From CAVQCA01 sp963763115 (lineage in GTDB: Bacteria > Pseudomonadota > Gammaproteobacteria > UBA9214): a DNA stretch of 64,000 nucleotides. The stretch's first letter is position 1; every line of letters starts with the position of its first letter. Where the stretch lies: the NCBI GenBank assembly GCA_963763115.1, contig CAVXNM010000049.1, positions 1 to 64,000 of the forward strand, read 5' to 3'. A program made the position numbers and the translations under genes. Under the pieces are notes generated by a model, which was not told the origin of the DNA, did not search any database, and saw only the letters and a list, made by a program, of their open reading frames with translations. Positions 27,268 through 35,073 of the stretch are shown one piece after another.

Positions 27268-28113
27268 ATGGTTATGCCTGTCCGTGTGTCCGGAGTCGTT
27301 TTTCTGCTGGTGCTGCTCGCCGCTTGCAGCGACGTGCCTGTTAATGCCCCTGTCGGCTCACGTGTTGCGGTGCCGCAAACACAGTCGGCAGCCTCGACTG
27401 ACTCCGCTTCCGCCCAAAAACCCGGGCAGTACATTGTTCGCCGCGGCGACACGCTGTACTCGATCGCCTGGCAGAATGGACTCAACTTCCGGCAGCTGGC
27501 CGAAATGAATGCCATTCGATCGCCCTATACCATTTATGTCGGCCAGTCGCTGCGCCTCTCCCCGGCTACCGGAACCTCGCCGACGCCGTCGCCGACTCCC
27601 ATGCATGGACCGGTCTCCACCCCGCCACCAGAGCCGGGCGCGATCGCGTCTCCCATACCGCGATCCGATCCGGTTCTGGCAACCACCCCGGTTCCCGCCC
27701 CGGAACCGGAGGCTGCGCCCGAACCGGCGCTGCCCGCCGTCGTTTCCCACTGGGTGTGGCCGACCACGGGGCCGCTGTTACGAGGCTATATGCCGGAAGC
27801 AAACGGCAAGAAGGGCATCGATATCGGGGGGAAGACTGGGCAGCCGATCGTGTCGGCGGCGGACGGCAAGGTGGTGTACTCGGGAAGTGGACTTGTTGGA
27901 TACGGACGACTTATCATCATAAAACATAATGACAGTTTATTGAGCGCGTACGGGCATAACAGCGAATTACTCGTCGCGGAAGGTGACTATGTGAAAGCCG
28001 GACAGGTCATTGCGAAAATGGGTAGTAGCGGTGCCAGCAGTACCCGACTTTATTTCGAAATCCGCCAGGACGGCAAGCCGGTGAATCCCCTGCGCTACTT
28101 GCCGCATGGCTGA
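27268..28113 (+). CDS. nlpD: NlpD-type LysM/LytM lipoprotein
   Basis: Outer-membrane lipoprotein that activates the amidase AmiC during septum splitting. 281 aa. The signal peptide ends in the lipobox LLAAC (Cys about 20). A LysM domain occupies about residues 50-95 (YIVRRGDTLYSIAWQNG). A proline-rich linker follows (about 95-155). The C-terminal LytM/M23 domain is catalytically degenerate: the zinc His expected before GIDI is Lys (KKGIDIG) and the HxH position reads LYFEIR rather than LHFEIR. This fits an activator rather than an enzyme. The main rpoS promoter of relatives lies within nlpD. Confidence 0.92.
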   Translation: MVMPVRVSGVVFLLVLLAACSDVPVNAPVGSRVAVPQTQSAASTDSASAQKPGQYIVRRGDTLYSIAWQNGLNFRQLAEMNAIRSPYTIYVGQSLRLSPATGTSPTPSPTPMHGPVSTPPPEPGAIASPIPRSDPVLATTPVPAPEPEAAPEPALPAVVSHWVWPTTGPLLRGYMPEANGKKGIDIGGKTGQPIVSAADGKVVYSGSGLVGYGRLIIIKHNDSLLSAYGHNSELLVAEGDYVKAGQVIAKMGSSGASSTRLYFEIRQDGKPVNPLRYLPHG

Positions 28114-28122
28114 TCCTCGGCC

Positions 28123-29157
28123 TTGAATGATACGATCGGTGGAGCTGACCAGTGGTTGATCATCGCAAGGACCCGAATCACAAGGAAGACAATAAACCCT
28201 TGCCTGAGTCCGACCTCCCGGAAAAGAGGGAAGATAACGGATAATGACGAGGGCTCGCTTGCGAACAACGGCCGCAAACCTGCGCAGATCGGGCCCGGGA
28301 AACGCATTCCCCCATCCCGTGAAGACAATCACGATCCTACCCGCCTGTATCTCAGCGAGATCGGCGCCTCACCCCTGTTGACAGCGGAGGAGGAGGTCCA
28401 TTTCGCACGACTGGCCCAGAAAGGCAATGAGCCCGCGCGCCAGCGAATGATCGAAAGCAATCTGCGTCTGGTCGTCAAGATCGCGCGGCGTTACATGAAC
28501 CGGGGTCTGGCGCTGCTTGACCTGATCGAAGAGGGCAACCTGGGGCTGATCCGGGCCGTGGAGAAGTTTGATCCTGAACGCGGCTTCCGGTTTTCCACCT
28601 ACGCCACGTGGTGGATCAGGCAAACCATAGAACGGGCGATCATGAACCAGAGCCGCACCATTCGCCTGCCTATTCATGTCGTCAAGGAGATCAACCTCTA
28701 TCTCCGGGTGGCGCGCAAACTGGCGCAGCAACTCGATCATGATCCCAGCGCGGAGGAAATCGCCGCGCTGCTCGACAAGCCGATCGAGGACGTCGAACAC
28801 ATGCTCGGACTGAACGAGCGGACCGCATCAACCGACACGAGTATCATGCACGACTCCGCGAGGACGCTCCTCGAGACGATACCGGACGACAGTGCCCAGG
28901 ATCCCGTGGAGACCTTGCAGGAGAACGATGTTCAAACCAATATCGAACAATGGCTCGGCCAGTTGAATGACAAGCAGCGTGAGGTCGTGGAGCGCCGTTT
29001 CGGTTTGCACGGCCATCCGGTTTCGACGCTGGAGGAGGTGGGTGAGGAGATCGGCGTGACGCGCGAACGGGTCCGGCAGATTCAGATGGACGCGCTGCGA
29101 CGATTGAGGAAAATTCTCGAAGCCGACGGTTTCTCGATGGATGCCCTGCTGAAATAG
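28123..29157 (+). CDS. rpoS: RNA polymerase sigma factor RpoS (5' end uncertain)
   Basis: Stationary-phase and general-stress sigma factor. 344 aa as read from TTG 28123. Regions: 1.2 at DPTRLYLSEIG, 2 with RMIESNLRLVVKIARRYMNRGLALLDL and FDPERGFRFSTYATWWIRQ, 3, and 4.2 with the helix-turn-helix TLEEVGEEIGVTRERVRQIQ. From about residue 60 on it is a clear RpoS. The first roughly 40 residues in this frame are basic with Cys and Trp, unlike the acidic N-terminus of RpoS. The neighbouring frame from GTG 28152 to 28242 encodes an acidic, proline-rich stretch instead, so a small indel near 28240 is possible. Confidence is high for the gene and low for the start. Confidence 0.93.
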   Translation: MNDTIGGADQWLIIARTRITRKTINPCLSPTSRKRGKITDNDEGSLANNGRKPAQIGPGKRIPPSREDNHDPTRLYLSEIGASPLLTAEEEVHFARLAQKGNEPARQRMIESNLRLVVKIARRYMNRGLALLDLIEEGNLGLIRAVEKFDPERGFRFSTYATWWIRQTIERAIMNQSRTIRLPIHVVKEINLYLRVARKLAQQLDHDPSAEEIAALLDKPIEDVEHMLGLNERTASTDTSIMHDSARTLLETIPDDSAQDPVETLQENDVQTNIEQWLGQLNDKQREVVERRFGLHGHPVSTLEEVGEEIGVTRERVRQIQMDALRRLRKILEADGFSMDALLK

Positions 29158-29230
29158 ATTACCCCTGCAGCATACGGATTACCCGCCCAGGTGAGGAAAC
29201 ATCATGACTGGAGTTAGCCAATAAATCGTT

Positions 29231-29480
29231 TTCAACGCAAAGACGCACGACTGCAGGGAGAGGTGAACCGGGTAGCGGTCAGAGACTGGCCTGGGCGGTG
29301 CAGGAGGTAGAGCACCAAAAGTAGGCGCTTTAGGCGATGCAGGGAGCAATTGCCGAAGAACGCAAAGCATTTTAGGCAAGTTCTGCTTAAGCACGTCATT
29401 ACCGTTTTCGCGGGGGCGTTTGTTCAGAGATACCTGAGCCTGACTTTTGCTAAAGAATTCCTTTGCGTCTTTGCGGTGAA
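29231..29480. repeat. Paired inverted-repeat element after rpoS
   Basis: The left arm is about 29231-29250 (TTCAACGCAAAGACGCACGA). The right arm 29461-29479 reads CTTTGCGTCTTTGCGGTGA, whose reverse complement TCACCGCAAAGACGCAAAG is the cleanest core of this family in the window. The 210 bases between hold no convincing ORF. The whole spacer 29158-29506 has no gene. Confidence 0.72.
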
Positions 29481-29506
29481 TATATTTCACTGCTGAGAAC
29501 CACTGT

Positions 29507-29873
29507 TCAGGCCATCAACAGCGCGGCGGCCACCCGGCGGCCCTCCGAGAGCAGGATATGTAGGTGCGGCAGGCGCATACGTGTCCATGATTTCAACCCC
29601 GATGCCCTGTGACTGGAATCCGGCGGTGAATTCGGCGTCCGGGAACCGCAGGCGTAGACCTGTCCCCAACACGATAATTTCCGGCTGCAGTTCCTCCAGT
29701 CGGGCGATATGCTGCAGTTCCAGATCCCCGAATGTCTGTGGCAGCCAATCACGAATGATCCGGTCCGGTGTGACGATCACGCTGTTGACGATGACCTCGT
29801 CGTTTACCGTGACCTGGCCTGCTGCATAGGCGCGGATGATGTTGCCTGCCAGTCTGTCCTGGGCGAAACGCAT
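29507..29873 (-). pseudogene. Mth938-domain (NDUFAF3-like) protein gene with two one-base deletions
   Basis: Read from ATG 29873, the frame gives MRFAQDRLAGNIIRAY, then SVIVTPDRIIRDW, and EIIVLGTGLRLRFP, typical of the small Mth938/DUF498 family (about 122 aa, function unclear; human NDUFAF3 helps assemble complex I). After EIMDTYA the family expects (A)CRTYNILLSEGRRVAAALL. To recover that, one base must be restored at about 29573-29575 (gcgcc for gcggcc) and one at about 29556-29560 (tacat for tacaat). In the third frame ILLSEGRRVAAALLMA then runs to a stop at 29507. As printed, the original frame instead reads on to 29487 with an unrelated tail. Both lesions are one-base losses within 20 bases. 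Confidence 0.78.
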
Positions 29874-30075
29874 GAAGTGAACGATACCGGGCCTTCCGGC
29901 ACTGAACAAGCACCCTTGTCGTCCGGGGGTATGACGGGCGGAAGGGATGGCCGCAACCGGCAGCGCCTCGCGGAACACGTGCCACTTGTTTCCGAAGACG
30001 CTTTTCAGTAACGTTAGTCGCTATAAATAGTTACTCCAACAACCTCGGATTCACTGCAGAAAGCCGGTTATTACC

Positions 30076-31290
30076 TTGATTGAAGAATTCTCCCGTATCA
30101 CACGCCTGCCGCCGTATGTCTTTAACATCGTTAATGAGTTGAAGGCAGCCGCGCGGGCGCGCGGTGAAGACATCATCGATTTCGGCATGGGCAATCCCGA
30201 CCAGTCGACGCCCAGGCACATCGTAGACAAGCTGGTCGAGGCAGCGCAACGGAGCGACACGCACCGCTATTCGCTCTCCCGCGGCATCCCGCGTCTGCGC
30301 AAGGCCATCGCTGACTGGTACGGGCGCCGTTATGATGTGGACCTCGACCCCGAGCGGCAGGCCATCATAACCATTGGCTCGAAGGAAGGACTGGCTCATC
30401 TGGCGCTGGCGACGCTCGGACCTGGCGATGCCGTGCTGGTCCCGAACCCGGCCTACCCCATCCACCCCTATGGCTGCGTCATTGCCGGCGCCGATATCCG
30501 CCATGTTCCTTTAAAGGCGGATGTGGATTTCTTCGCCGAACTGGAAAAGGCCATCAAGGACTCCTGGCCACGTCCAAAGATGCTGGTTCTCAATTTCCCC
30601 GCCAACCCGACGACCCAGTGCGTGGATCTGGATTTTTACGAAAAAGTGGTTGCAATCGCGCGCGAGCATGAAATCTGGGTGGTACAGGATCTGGCTTACG
30701 CCGACCTGGTGTTCGACGGTTACCGGGCGCCTTCCATCCTGCAGGTCAGCGGGGCGATGGATGTCGCCGTGGAATTTTTCTCGCTGTCCAAGAGCTACAA
30801 CATGCCGGGCTGGCGGGTCGGATTCATGTGCGGCAACCAGACGCTGGTCGCGGCGCTGGCGCGTATCAAGTCGTATCTGGATTACGGCATGTTCACTCCC
30901 ATCCAGGTGGCGGCGATCTCCGCCCTGGATGGTCCGCAGGACTGCGTGCGCGAAATCGTCGAGAATTACCGCGAGCGCCGCGATGTGCTCTGTGAAGGAC
31001 TGAACTCCATCGGCTGGTCGGTCACGAAACCGAAAGCGACCATGTTCGTCTGGGCGCCGATCCCGGAACCGTACCGTGAAATGGGTTCGCTCGAGTTTTC
31101 CAAGAAACTGCTGGCTGATGCCCGGGTCGCTGTCTCCCCGGGGGTCGGCTTCGGGTCGTACGGCGATGACCACGTGCGTTTCAGTCTTATCGAAAACAAA
31201 CATCGTACACGCCAGGCGATACGGGGCATACGGGACATGTTCCGCAGTGACCTTCAAGCAGGCGCGTGTCTCGGGAGGGTAGATACTTGA
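30076..31290 (+). CDS. alaC: Pyridoxal-phosphate aminotransferase, AlaC type
   Basis: Class I/II aminotransferase most like AlaC (YfdZ), which interconverts pyruvate/glutamate and alanine/2-oxoglutarate. 404 aa. The N-terminal block RITRLPPYVFNIVNELK and DFGMGNPDQSTP are typical of this subgroup. The PLP Lys is in FFSLSKSYNMPGWRVGF, preceded by NFPANPTTQ and DLAYADLVFDGY. The start is TTG 30076. The stop overlaps the TTG start of hom, so alaC-hom-thrC probably form one transcript. A diaminopimelate aminotransferase role cannot be excluded. Confidence 0.88.
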   Translation: MIEEFSRITRLPPYVFNIVNELKAAARARGEDIIDFGMGNPDQSTPRHIVDKLVEAAQRSDTHRYSLSRGIPRLRKAIADWYGRRYDVDLDPERQAIITIGSKEGLAHLALATLGPGDAVLVPNPAYPIHPYGCVIAGADIRHVPLKADVDFFAELEKAIKDSWPRPKMLVLNFPANPTTQCVDLDFYEKVVAIAREHEIWVVQDLAYADLVFDGYRAPSILQVSGAMDVAVEFFSLSKSYNMPGWRVGFMCGNQTLVAALARIKSYLDYGMFTPIQVAAISALDGPQDCVREIVENYRERRDVLCEGLNSIGWSVTKPKATMFVWAPIPEPYREMGSLEFSKKLLADARVAVSPGVGFGSYGDDHVRFSLIENKHRTRQAIRGIRDMFRSDLQAGACLGRVDT

Positions 31291-32603
31291 ATCCGGTCAA
31301 TGTTGGCCTGCTCGGTCTGGGAACCGTGGGTGGAGGCACCTTCAGGGTGCTGAACCGTAATGCCGGGGAAATCACGCGCCGTGCGGGGCGCGGTATCCGT
31401 ATCTCTCATGCGGCGGCGCGCGAATACAAGCCGGATGCCTTGCCAGGAATCGCCGAAGTCCCGGTTACCGATGATGCCTTCGCCGTGGTGGACAACCCGG
31501 ATGTCGACATTGTGGTCGAGCTGATCGGCGGATACGAGCCGGCGCGCGAACTGGTGCTTAGAGCCATCGCCAACGGCAAACACGTGGTCACGGCCAACAA
31601 GGCCCTGATAGCAAGACACGGCAACGAGATCTTCGCCGCCGCTCAGCAGAAGGGTGTCATGGTCGCCTTCGAGGCGGCCGTGGCCGGGGGTATCCCGATC
31701 ATCAAGGCGATTCGCGAGGGCCTGGCAGCCAACAAGATCGAGTGGCTGACCGGCATCATCAACGGGACGGGGAACTTCATCCTGACTGAGATGCGCGACA
31801 AGGGTCGCGACTTCGCGGATGTGCTGAGGGAGGCGCAGCAGCTCGGTTACGCTGAAGCTGATCCGACCTTCGATATCGAGGGTATCGACGCGGCGCACAA
31901 ACTGACCATTCTGGCCTCCATCGCCTTCGGTATACCGTTGCAGTTCGACAAGGTCTACACAGAAGGCATCAGTCATATCACCCGTGATGACGTCTGCTAT
32001 GCCGCCGAATTCGGCTACCGCATAAAGCACCTCGGCTTCGCCCGCCGAACCGGGAACGGCATCGAGCTGCGCGTGCATCCCACGCTGATTCCTGAACGGC
32101 GCCTGATCGCCAATGTGGACGGCGTCATGAACGCCGTGCTGGTGGTTGCCGACGCCGTGGGACCGACGCTCTATTACGGGGCCGGCGCGGGTTCGGAGCC
32201 GACCGCTTCCGCCGTGGTCGCGGATATCATCGATGTGGTGCGCACTCTGACGACCGACCCGGAGAACCGGGTGCCGCATCTGGCGTTCCAGTCCGATGCC
32301 CTGTCGGACATCCCCATACTGCCGATGGAGGAGGTGCAAACGGCCTACTATCTGCGCCTGCTGGCGACGGACAAGCCGGGTGTGCTGGCGGAGGTGACGC
32401 GCATCCTGGGCGAATCCGGCATCAGTATCGAGGCCATTCTGCAGAAGGAGCCCCTGCCGGACGCCATAGAGGTGCCGATCATCATCCTGACCCACTCTAT
32501 CAGGGAGCGCCAGATGAATGCCGCCATTCGGCAGATCGAGGCGCTGGACACCATCCATGGAAAGATCACTCGGATTCGCCTCGAACACCTGAACTGCGAC
32601 TAG
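31287..32603 (+). CDS. hom: Homoserine dehydrogenase
   Basis: Reduces aspartate semialdehyde to homoserine on the way to threonine and methionine. TTG 31287 is chosen as start because the purine-rich GGGAGGG at about 31273-31279 is spaced 7 bases before it and because it places the Rossmann motif VGLLGLGTVGGG at the N-terminus; the product is 438 aa. An upstream GTG (31266) is also open. Catalytic-domain blocks are ANKALIARHG, FEAAVAGGIPIIK, GIINGTGNFIL and GYAEADPTFDIEGIDAAHKL-like text. A C-terminal ACT domain (about 345-420, TDKPGVLAEVTRILGESGIS) suggests feedback by threonine. It overlaps alaC by 4 bases. Confidence 0.95.
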   Translation: MNPVNVGLLGLGTVGGGTFRVLNRNAGEITRRAGRGIRISHAAAREYKPDALPGIAEVPVTDDAFAVVDNPDVDIVVELIGGYEPARELVLRAIANGKHVVTANKALIARHGNEIFAAAQQKGVMVAFEAAVAGGIPIIKAIREGLAANKIEWLTGIINGTGNFILTEMRDKGRDFADVLREAQQLGYAEADPTFDIEGIDAAHKLTILASIAFGIPLQFDKVYTEGISHITRDDVCYAAEFGYRIKHLGFARRTGNGIELRVHPTLIPERRLIANVDGVMNAVLVVADAVGPTLYYGAGAGSEPTASAVVADIIDVVRTLTTDPENRVPHLAFQSDALSDIPILPMEEVQTAYYLRLLATDKPGVLAEVTRILGESGISIEAILQKEPLPDAIEVPIIILTHSIRERQMNAAIRQIEALDTIHGKITRIRLEHLNCD

Positions 32604-32638
32604 CACAAATTGCTCATCAATCAGCAAGGAATCACCAC

Positions 32639-33784
32639 ATGTCTACCGGGTCACGCTACACGGGTCTGATCGAACACTACCGCGACCGTCTGCCGGTCAG
32701 CGACAGCACGCGCGTCATCAGCCTTGGCGAAGGCAGCACCCCGCTGATCAGGCTGGAAAACATCCCGGGCGAGACCGGCAGGGAGATCGAGCTCTACGTC
32801 AAGTACGAGGGGCTCAACCCGACCGGTTCGTTCAAGGACCGCGGCATGAGCATGGCCGTGACCAGGGCCGTCGAGGAAGGCAGCCGCGCCGTACTGTGCG
32901 CCTCCACCGGCAATACCTCGGCGTCGGCCGCTGCCTATGCCGCACGCGCCGGCATCGCTGCCTTCGTGATCATCCCGGAAGGCAAGATCGCGCTCGGCAA
33001 ACTGGCGCAGGCGATGATCCACGGGGCGGTGGTGATCCAGATTCGCGGCAACTTCGATGACGGCATGCGCCTGGTCAAGGAGGTGGCCGATCATGCCCCC
33101 GTGACTATCGTGAATTCCATCAATCCCTATCGCCTTCAGGGACAGAAGACCGCCGCCTTTGAAATCGTCGATGAACTGGGGCGCGCCCCGGATTATCATT
33201 GTCTTCCGGTCGGTAATGCCGGCAATATCACCGCGCACTGGATCGGCTATTGCGAGTATTCCCACCAGGGTGACAGTGTGGTCACCGCCGCCTGCAGGTA
33301 CTGTGCGGGTGAGTGTCACTACGCCGGTCGCGGGGTGACCGGCACACGTCCGGTCATGGTCGGATATCAGGCCTCCGGGGCGGCGCCGTTTCTGCGCGGC
33401 GAGATGGTCGATCACCCGGAAACCGTGGCCACCGCCATTCGCATCGGCCATCCGCAGTCGTGGGACAGCGCCTGGAAGGTCAGGGAGGAATCCGGCGGCT
33501 GGTTCGATGAATGCAGCGACGAGGAAATCCTGGCCGCCCAGAAACTGCTTACCTCGCGAGAAGGCATTTTCTGCGAACCAGCCTCCGCCACCTCGGTTGC
33601 CGGGGCCTTGCGGGATATCCGCTCGGGCCGGATTCCGGAGGGCAGCCGTGTGGTTTGCACCCTGACCGGGCATGGACTCAAGGATCCGGACACCGCCATC
33701 AGGCAATGTGAAGGCGGTATGTTGACGGTGGATGCCAGTCTCGAGGCGGTGAAGCGGGCGATTCTCGATAACATGGTGTCCTAG
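32639..33784 (+). CDS. thrC: Threonine synthase
   Basis: PLP enzyme converting O-phosphohomoserine to threonine. 381 aa, the shorter type found in Pseudomonas and relatives without the long N-terminal extension. PLP Lys lies in NPTGSFKDRGMSMA (about residue 63). ASTGNTSASAAAYAARAG is the phosphate-binding helix and LPVGNAGNITAHW the second loop. It follows hom by 35 bases. A large palindromic element begins within its stop codon. Confidence 0.95.
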   Translation: MSTGSRYTGLIEHYRDRLPVSDSTRVISLGEGSTPLIRLENIPGETGREIELYVKYEGLNPTGSFKDRGMSMAVTRAVEEGSRAVLCASTGNTSASAAAYAARAGIAAFVIIPEGKIALGKLAQAMIHGAVVIQIRGNFDDGMRLVKEVADHAPVTIVNSINPYRLQGQKTAAFEIVDELGRAPDYHCLPVGNAGNITAHWIGYCEYSHQGDSVVTAACRYCAGECHYAGRGVTGTRPVMVGYQASGAAPFLRGEMVDHPETVATAIRIGHPQSWDSAWKVREESGGWFDECSDEEILAAQKLLTSREGIFCEPASATSVAGALRDIRSGRIPEGSRVVCTLTGHGLKDPDTAIRQCEGGMLTVDASLEAVKRAILDNMVS

Positions 33785-33948
33785 GAGCCTGTCCGAGTAA
33801 TGATAAACCTACTACGAAAGCGCCACGACGGCCCATATGTACGCAAATCCTCGTCAAATAGAACGCACTATTCTCCTCGAATTTGCGTGCATCTGTTCTC
33901 GCCGTGCCACTTTCTCGTAACGGCTCCCATTACTCGTACAGACTCCTG
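33783..33948. repeat. Long imperfect palindrome, MITE-like
   Basis: The 166-base element reads into itself as a long hairpin. The left end AGGAGCCTGTCCGAGTAATG (33783-33802) matches the reverse complement of the right end, AGGAGTCTGTACGAGTAATG, at 18 of 20 positions. Further inward, TACGAAAGCGCCACGACGGC pairs with TACGAGAAAGTGGCACGGCG, and ATGTACGCAAATCC with ATGCACGCAAATTC. No ORF inside is convincing. It looks like a small non-autonomous mobile repeat between thrC and the RpfE-type gene. Confidence 0.7.
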
Positions 33949-34026
33949 GCCTGATGAGTTCGCACTCTTTTCCCGCCGGACTGGCTCGCCATTGTCCCAG
34001 ATGGTTGTCCACTATTCGCCTGTATC

Positions 34027-35073
34027 TTGACTGAAGATCCCTGCCACCTGGTATTGGTGATTCCGGGTCTATGCGGACCCTCTCTCGATACGCCCCCCAC
34101 TGGTTATATTCCCACGACCCTGCCGGCGCTCGATCGGCTGTTGTCGCGGGCCCGGGTCGTGGAACACTCCACCTCTGACCTGGAGAGCACGCTGGCTGCT
34201 TTCTTCCGGTTGTCGGGCGGTGACAGCAATCAACATGCCGTCGCCCCATTGACCTGGCTGGCCGACACCGGAGAACGGACAACGGATTTTATCATGCGAG
34301 CCGACCCCATTCATCTGCGCGCCGACCAGGCCTGTCTGCGCCTGTTCGACAGTACGACATTTCACCTGGATATGCAGGAAGCGCGCGATCTGGTAGCCAC
34401 GTTCAACGACCATTACGGCCGGCAGGACTGGCAGCTGCATGCTCCGTTGCCGCAGCGCTGGTATCTGACTCTGAACGAAGCGCCGGAACTTGCCACGGTA
34501 ACACCCATGCAGCTCGCCGGCCGGGATATCAACGACGGGCTGCCGCAAGGGAATGACGCTGCGAGCTGGCATGCCTTCATGAATGAAGTGCAGATGCTGT
34601 TCCATGAGCATCCGGTCAACCTGGCGCGGGAGCAGCGAGGTGAACCGGCTGTCAACAGTATCTGGCCATGGGGAGGCGGGTACCTGCCAGGGCAGATAAC
34701 GACCACGGTCAGCCGGGTGATTGCCGGCCACCCGCAGCTGCGTGGCCTCGCGCAGCTGGGAGGTGTCCCCTGCCGGGACGTGCCCGAAAATGCCGTTGAT
34801 CTAATGGTGGAGTCGCAGGGCGGTCTGCAACTGGTTTGGCTCGACCGGTTGGAGCGTCCCTGGCGCTATGGCGAGGTGGAGGCCTGGTCCGACGGGATCA
34901 GGCAGCTGGAGCAGTCATGGTTCAGACCGCTGCTGAACATGCTCATGCAGGGGCGTATCGGCCGCCTGGATCTCTACCCCGTCGGCGCCAGACGCTACCA
35001 GGTAACCCGGCGGCGTTTGCGGCGATTCTGGAAGCCCGACCGGTCGCTGGCATGGCACTGCGGACGTGTCTAG
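34027..35073 (+). CDS. RpfE-type conserved protein upstream of recJ
   Basis: 348 aa, cytoplasmic, no signal peptide or membrane segment seen. N-terminus LVLVIPGLCGPS resembles the start of phosphoglycerate-mutase-like alkaline phosphatase folds, and such proteins are often annotated that way or as regulatory protein, RpfE type. Recognition rests largely on context: in Xanthomonas rpfE is next to recJ, prfB and lysS, the same neighbours as here. Conserved-looking blocks are LRADQACLRLFD and NSIWPWGGGYLPG. The biochemical function is unknown. The start is probably TTG 34027. The end overlaps recJ by 8 bases. Confidence 0.7.
   Translation: MTEDPCHLVLVIPGLCGPSLDTPPTGYIPTTLPALDRLLSRARVVEHSTSDLESTLAAFFRLSGGDSNQHAVAPLTWLADTGERTTDFIMRADPIHLRADQACLRLFDSTTFHLDMQEARDLVATFNDHYGRQDWQLHAPLPQRWYLTLNEAPELATVTPMQLAGRDINDGLPQGNDAASWHAFMNEVQMLFHEHPVNLAREQRGEPAVNSIWPWGGGYLPGQITTTVSRVIAGHPQLRGLAQLGGVPCRDVPENAVDLMVESQGGLQLVWLDRLERPWRYGEVEAWSDGIRQLEQSWFRPLLNMLMQGRIGRLDLYPVGARRYQVTRRRLRRFWKPDRSLAWHCGRV

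Noticed and set aside
24776..29480. CRISPR array from the recurring CGCAAAGACGCAAAG motif
   Set aside because: Copies are paired inverted arms in separate spacers, not regularly spaced direct repeats; no cas genes are present.
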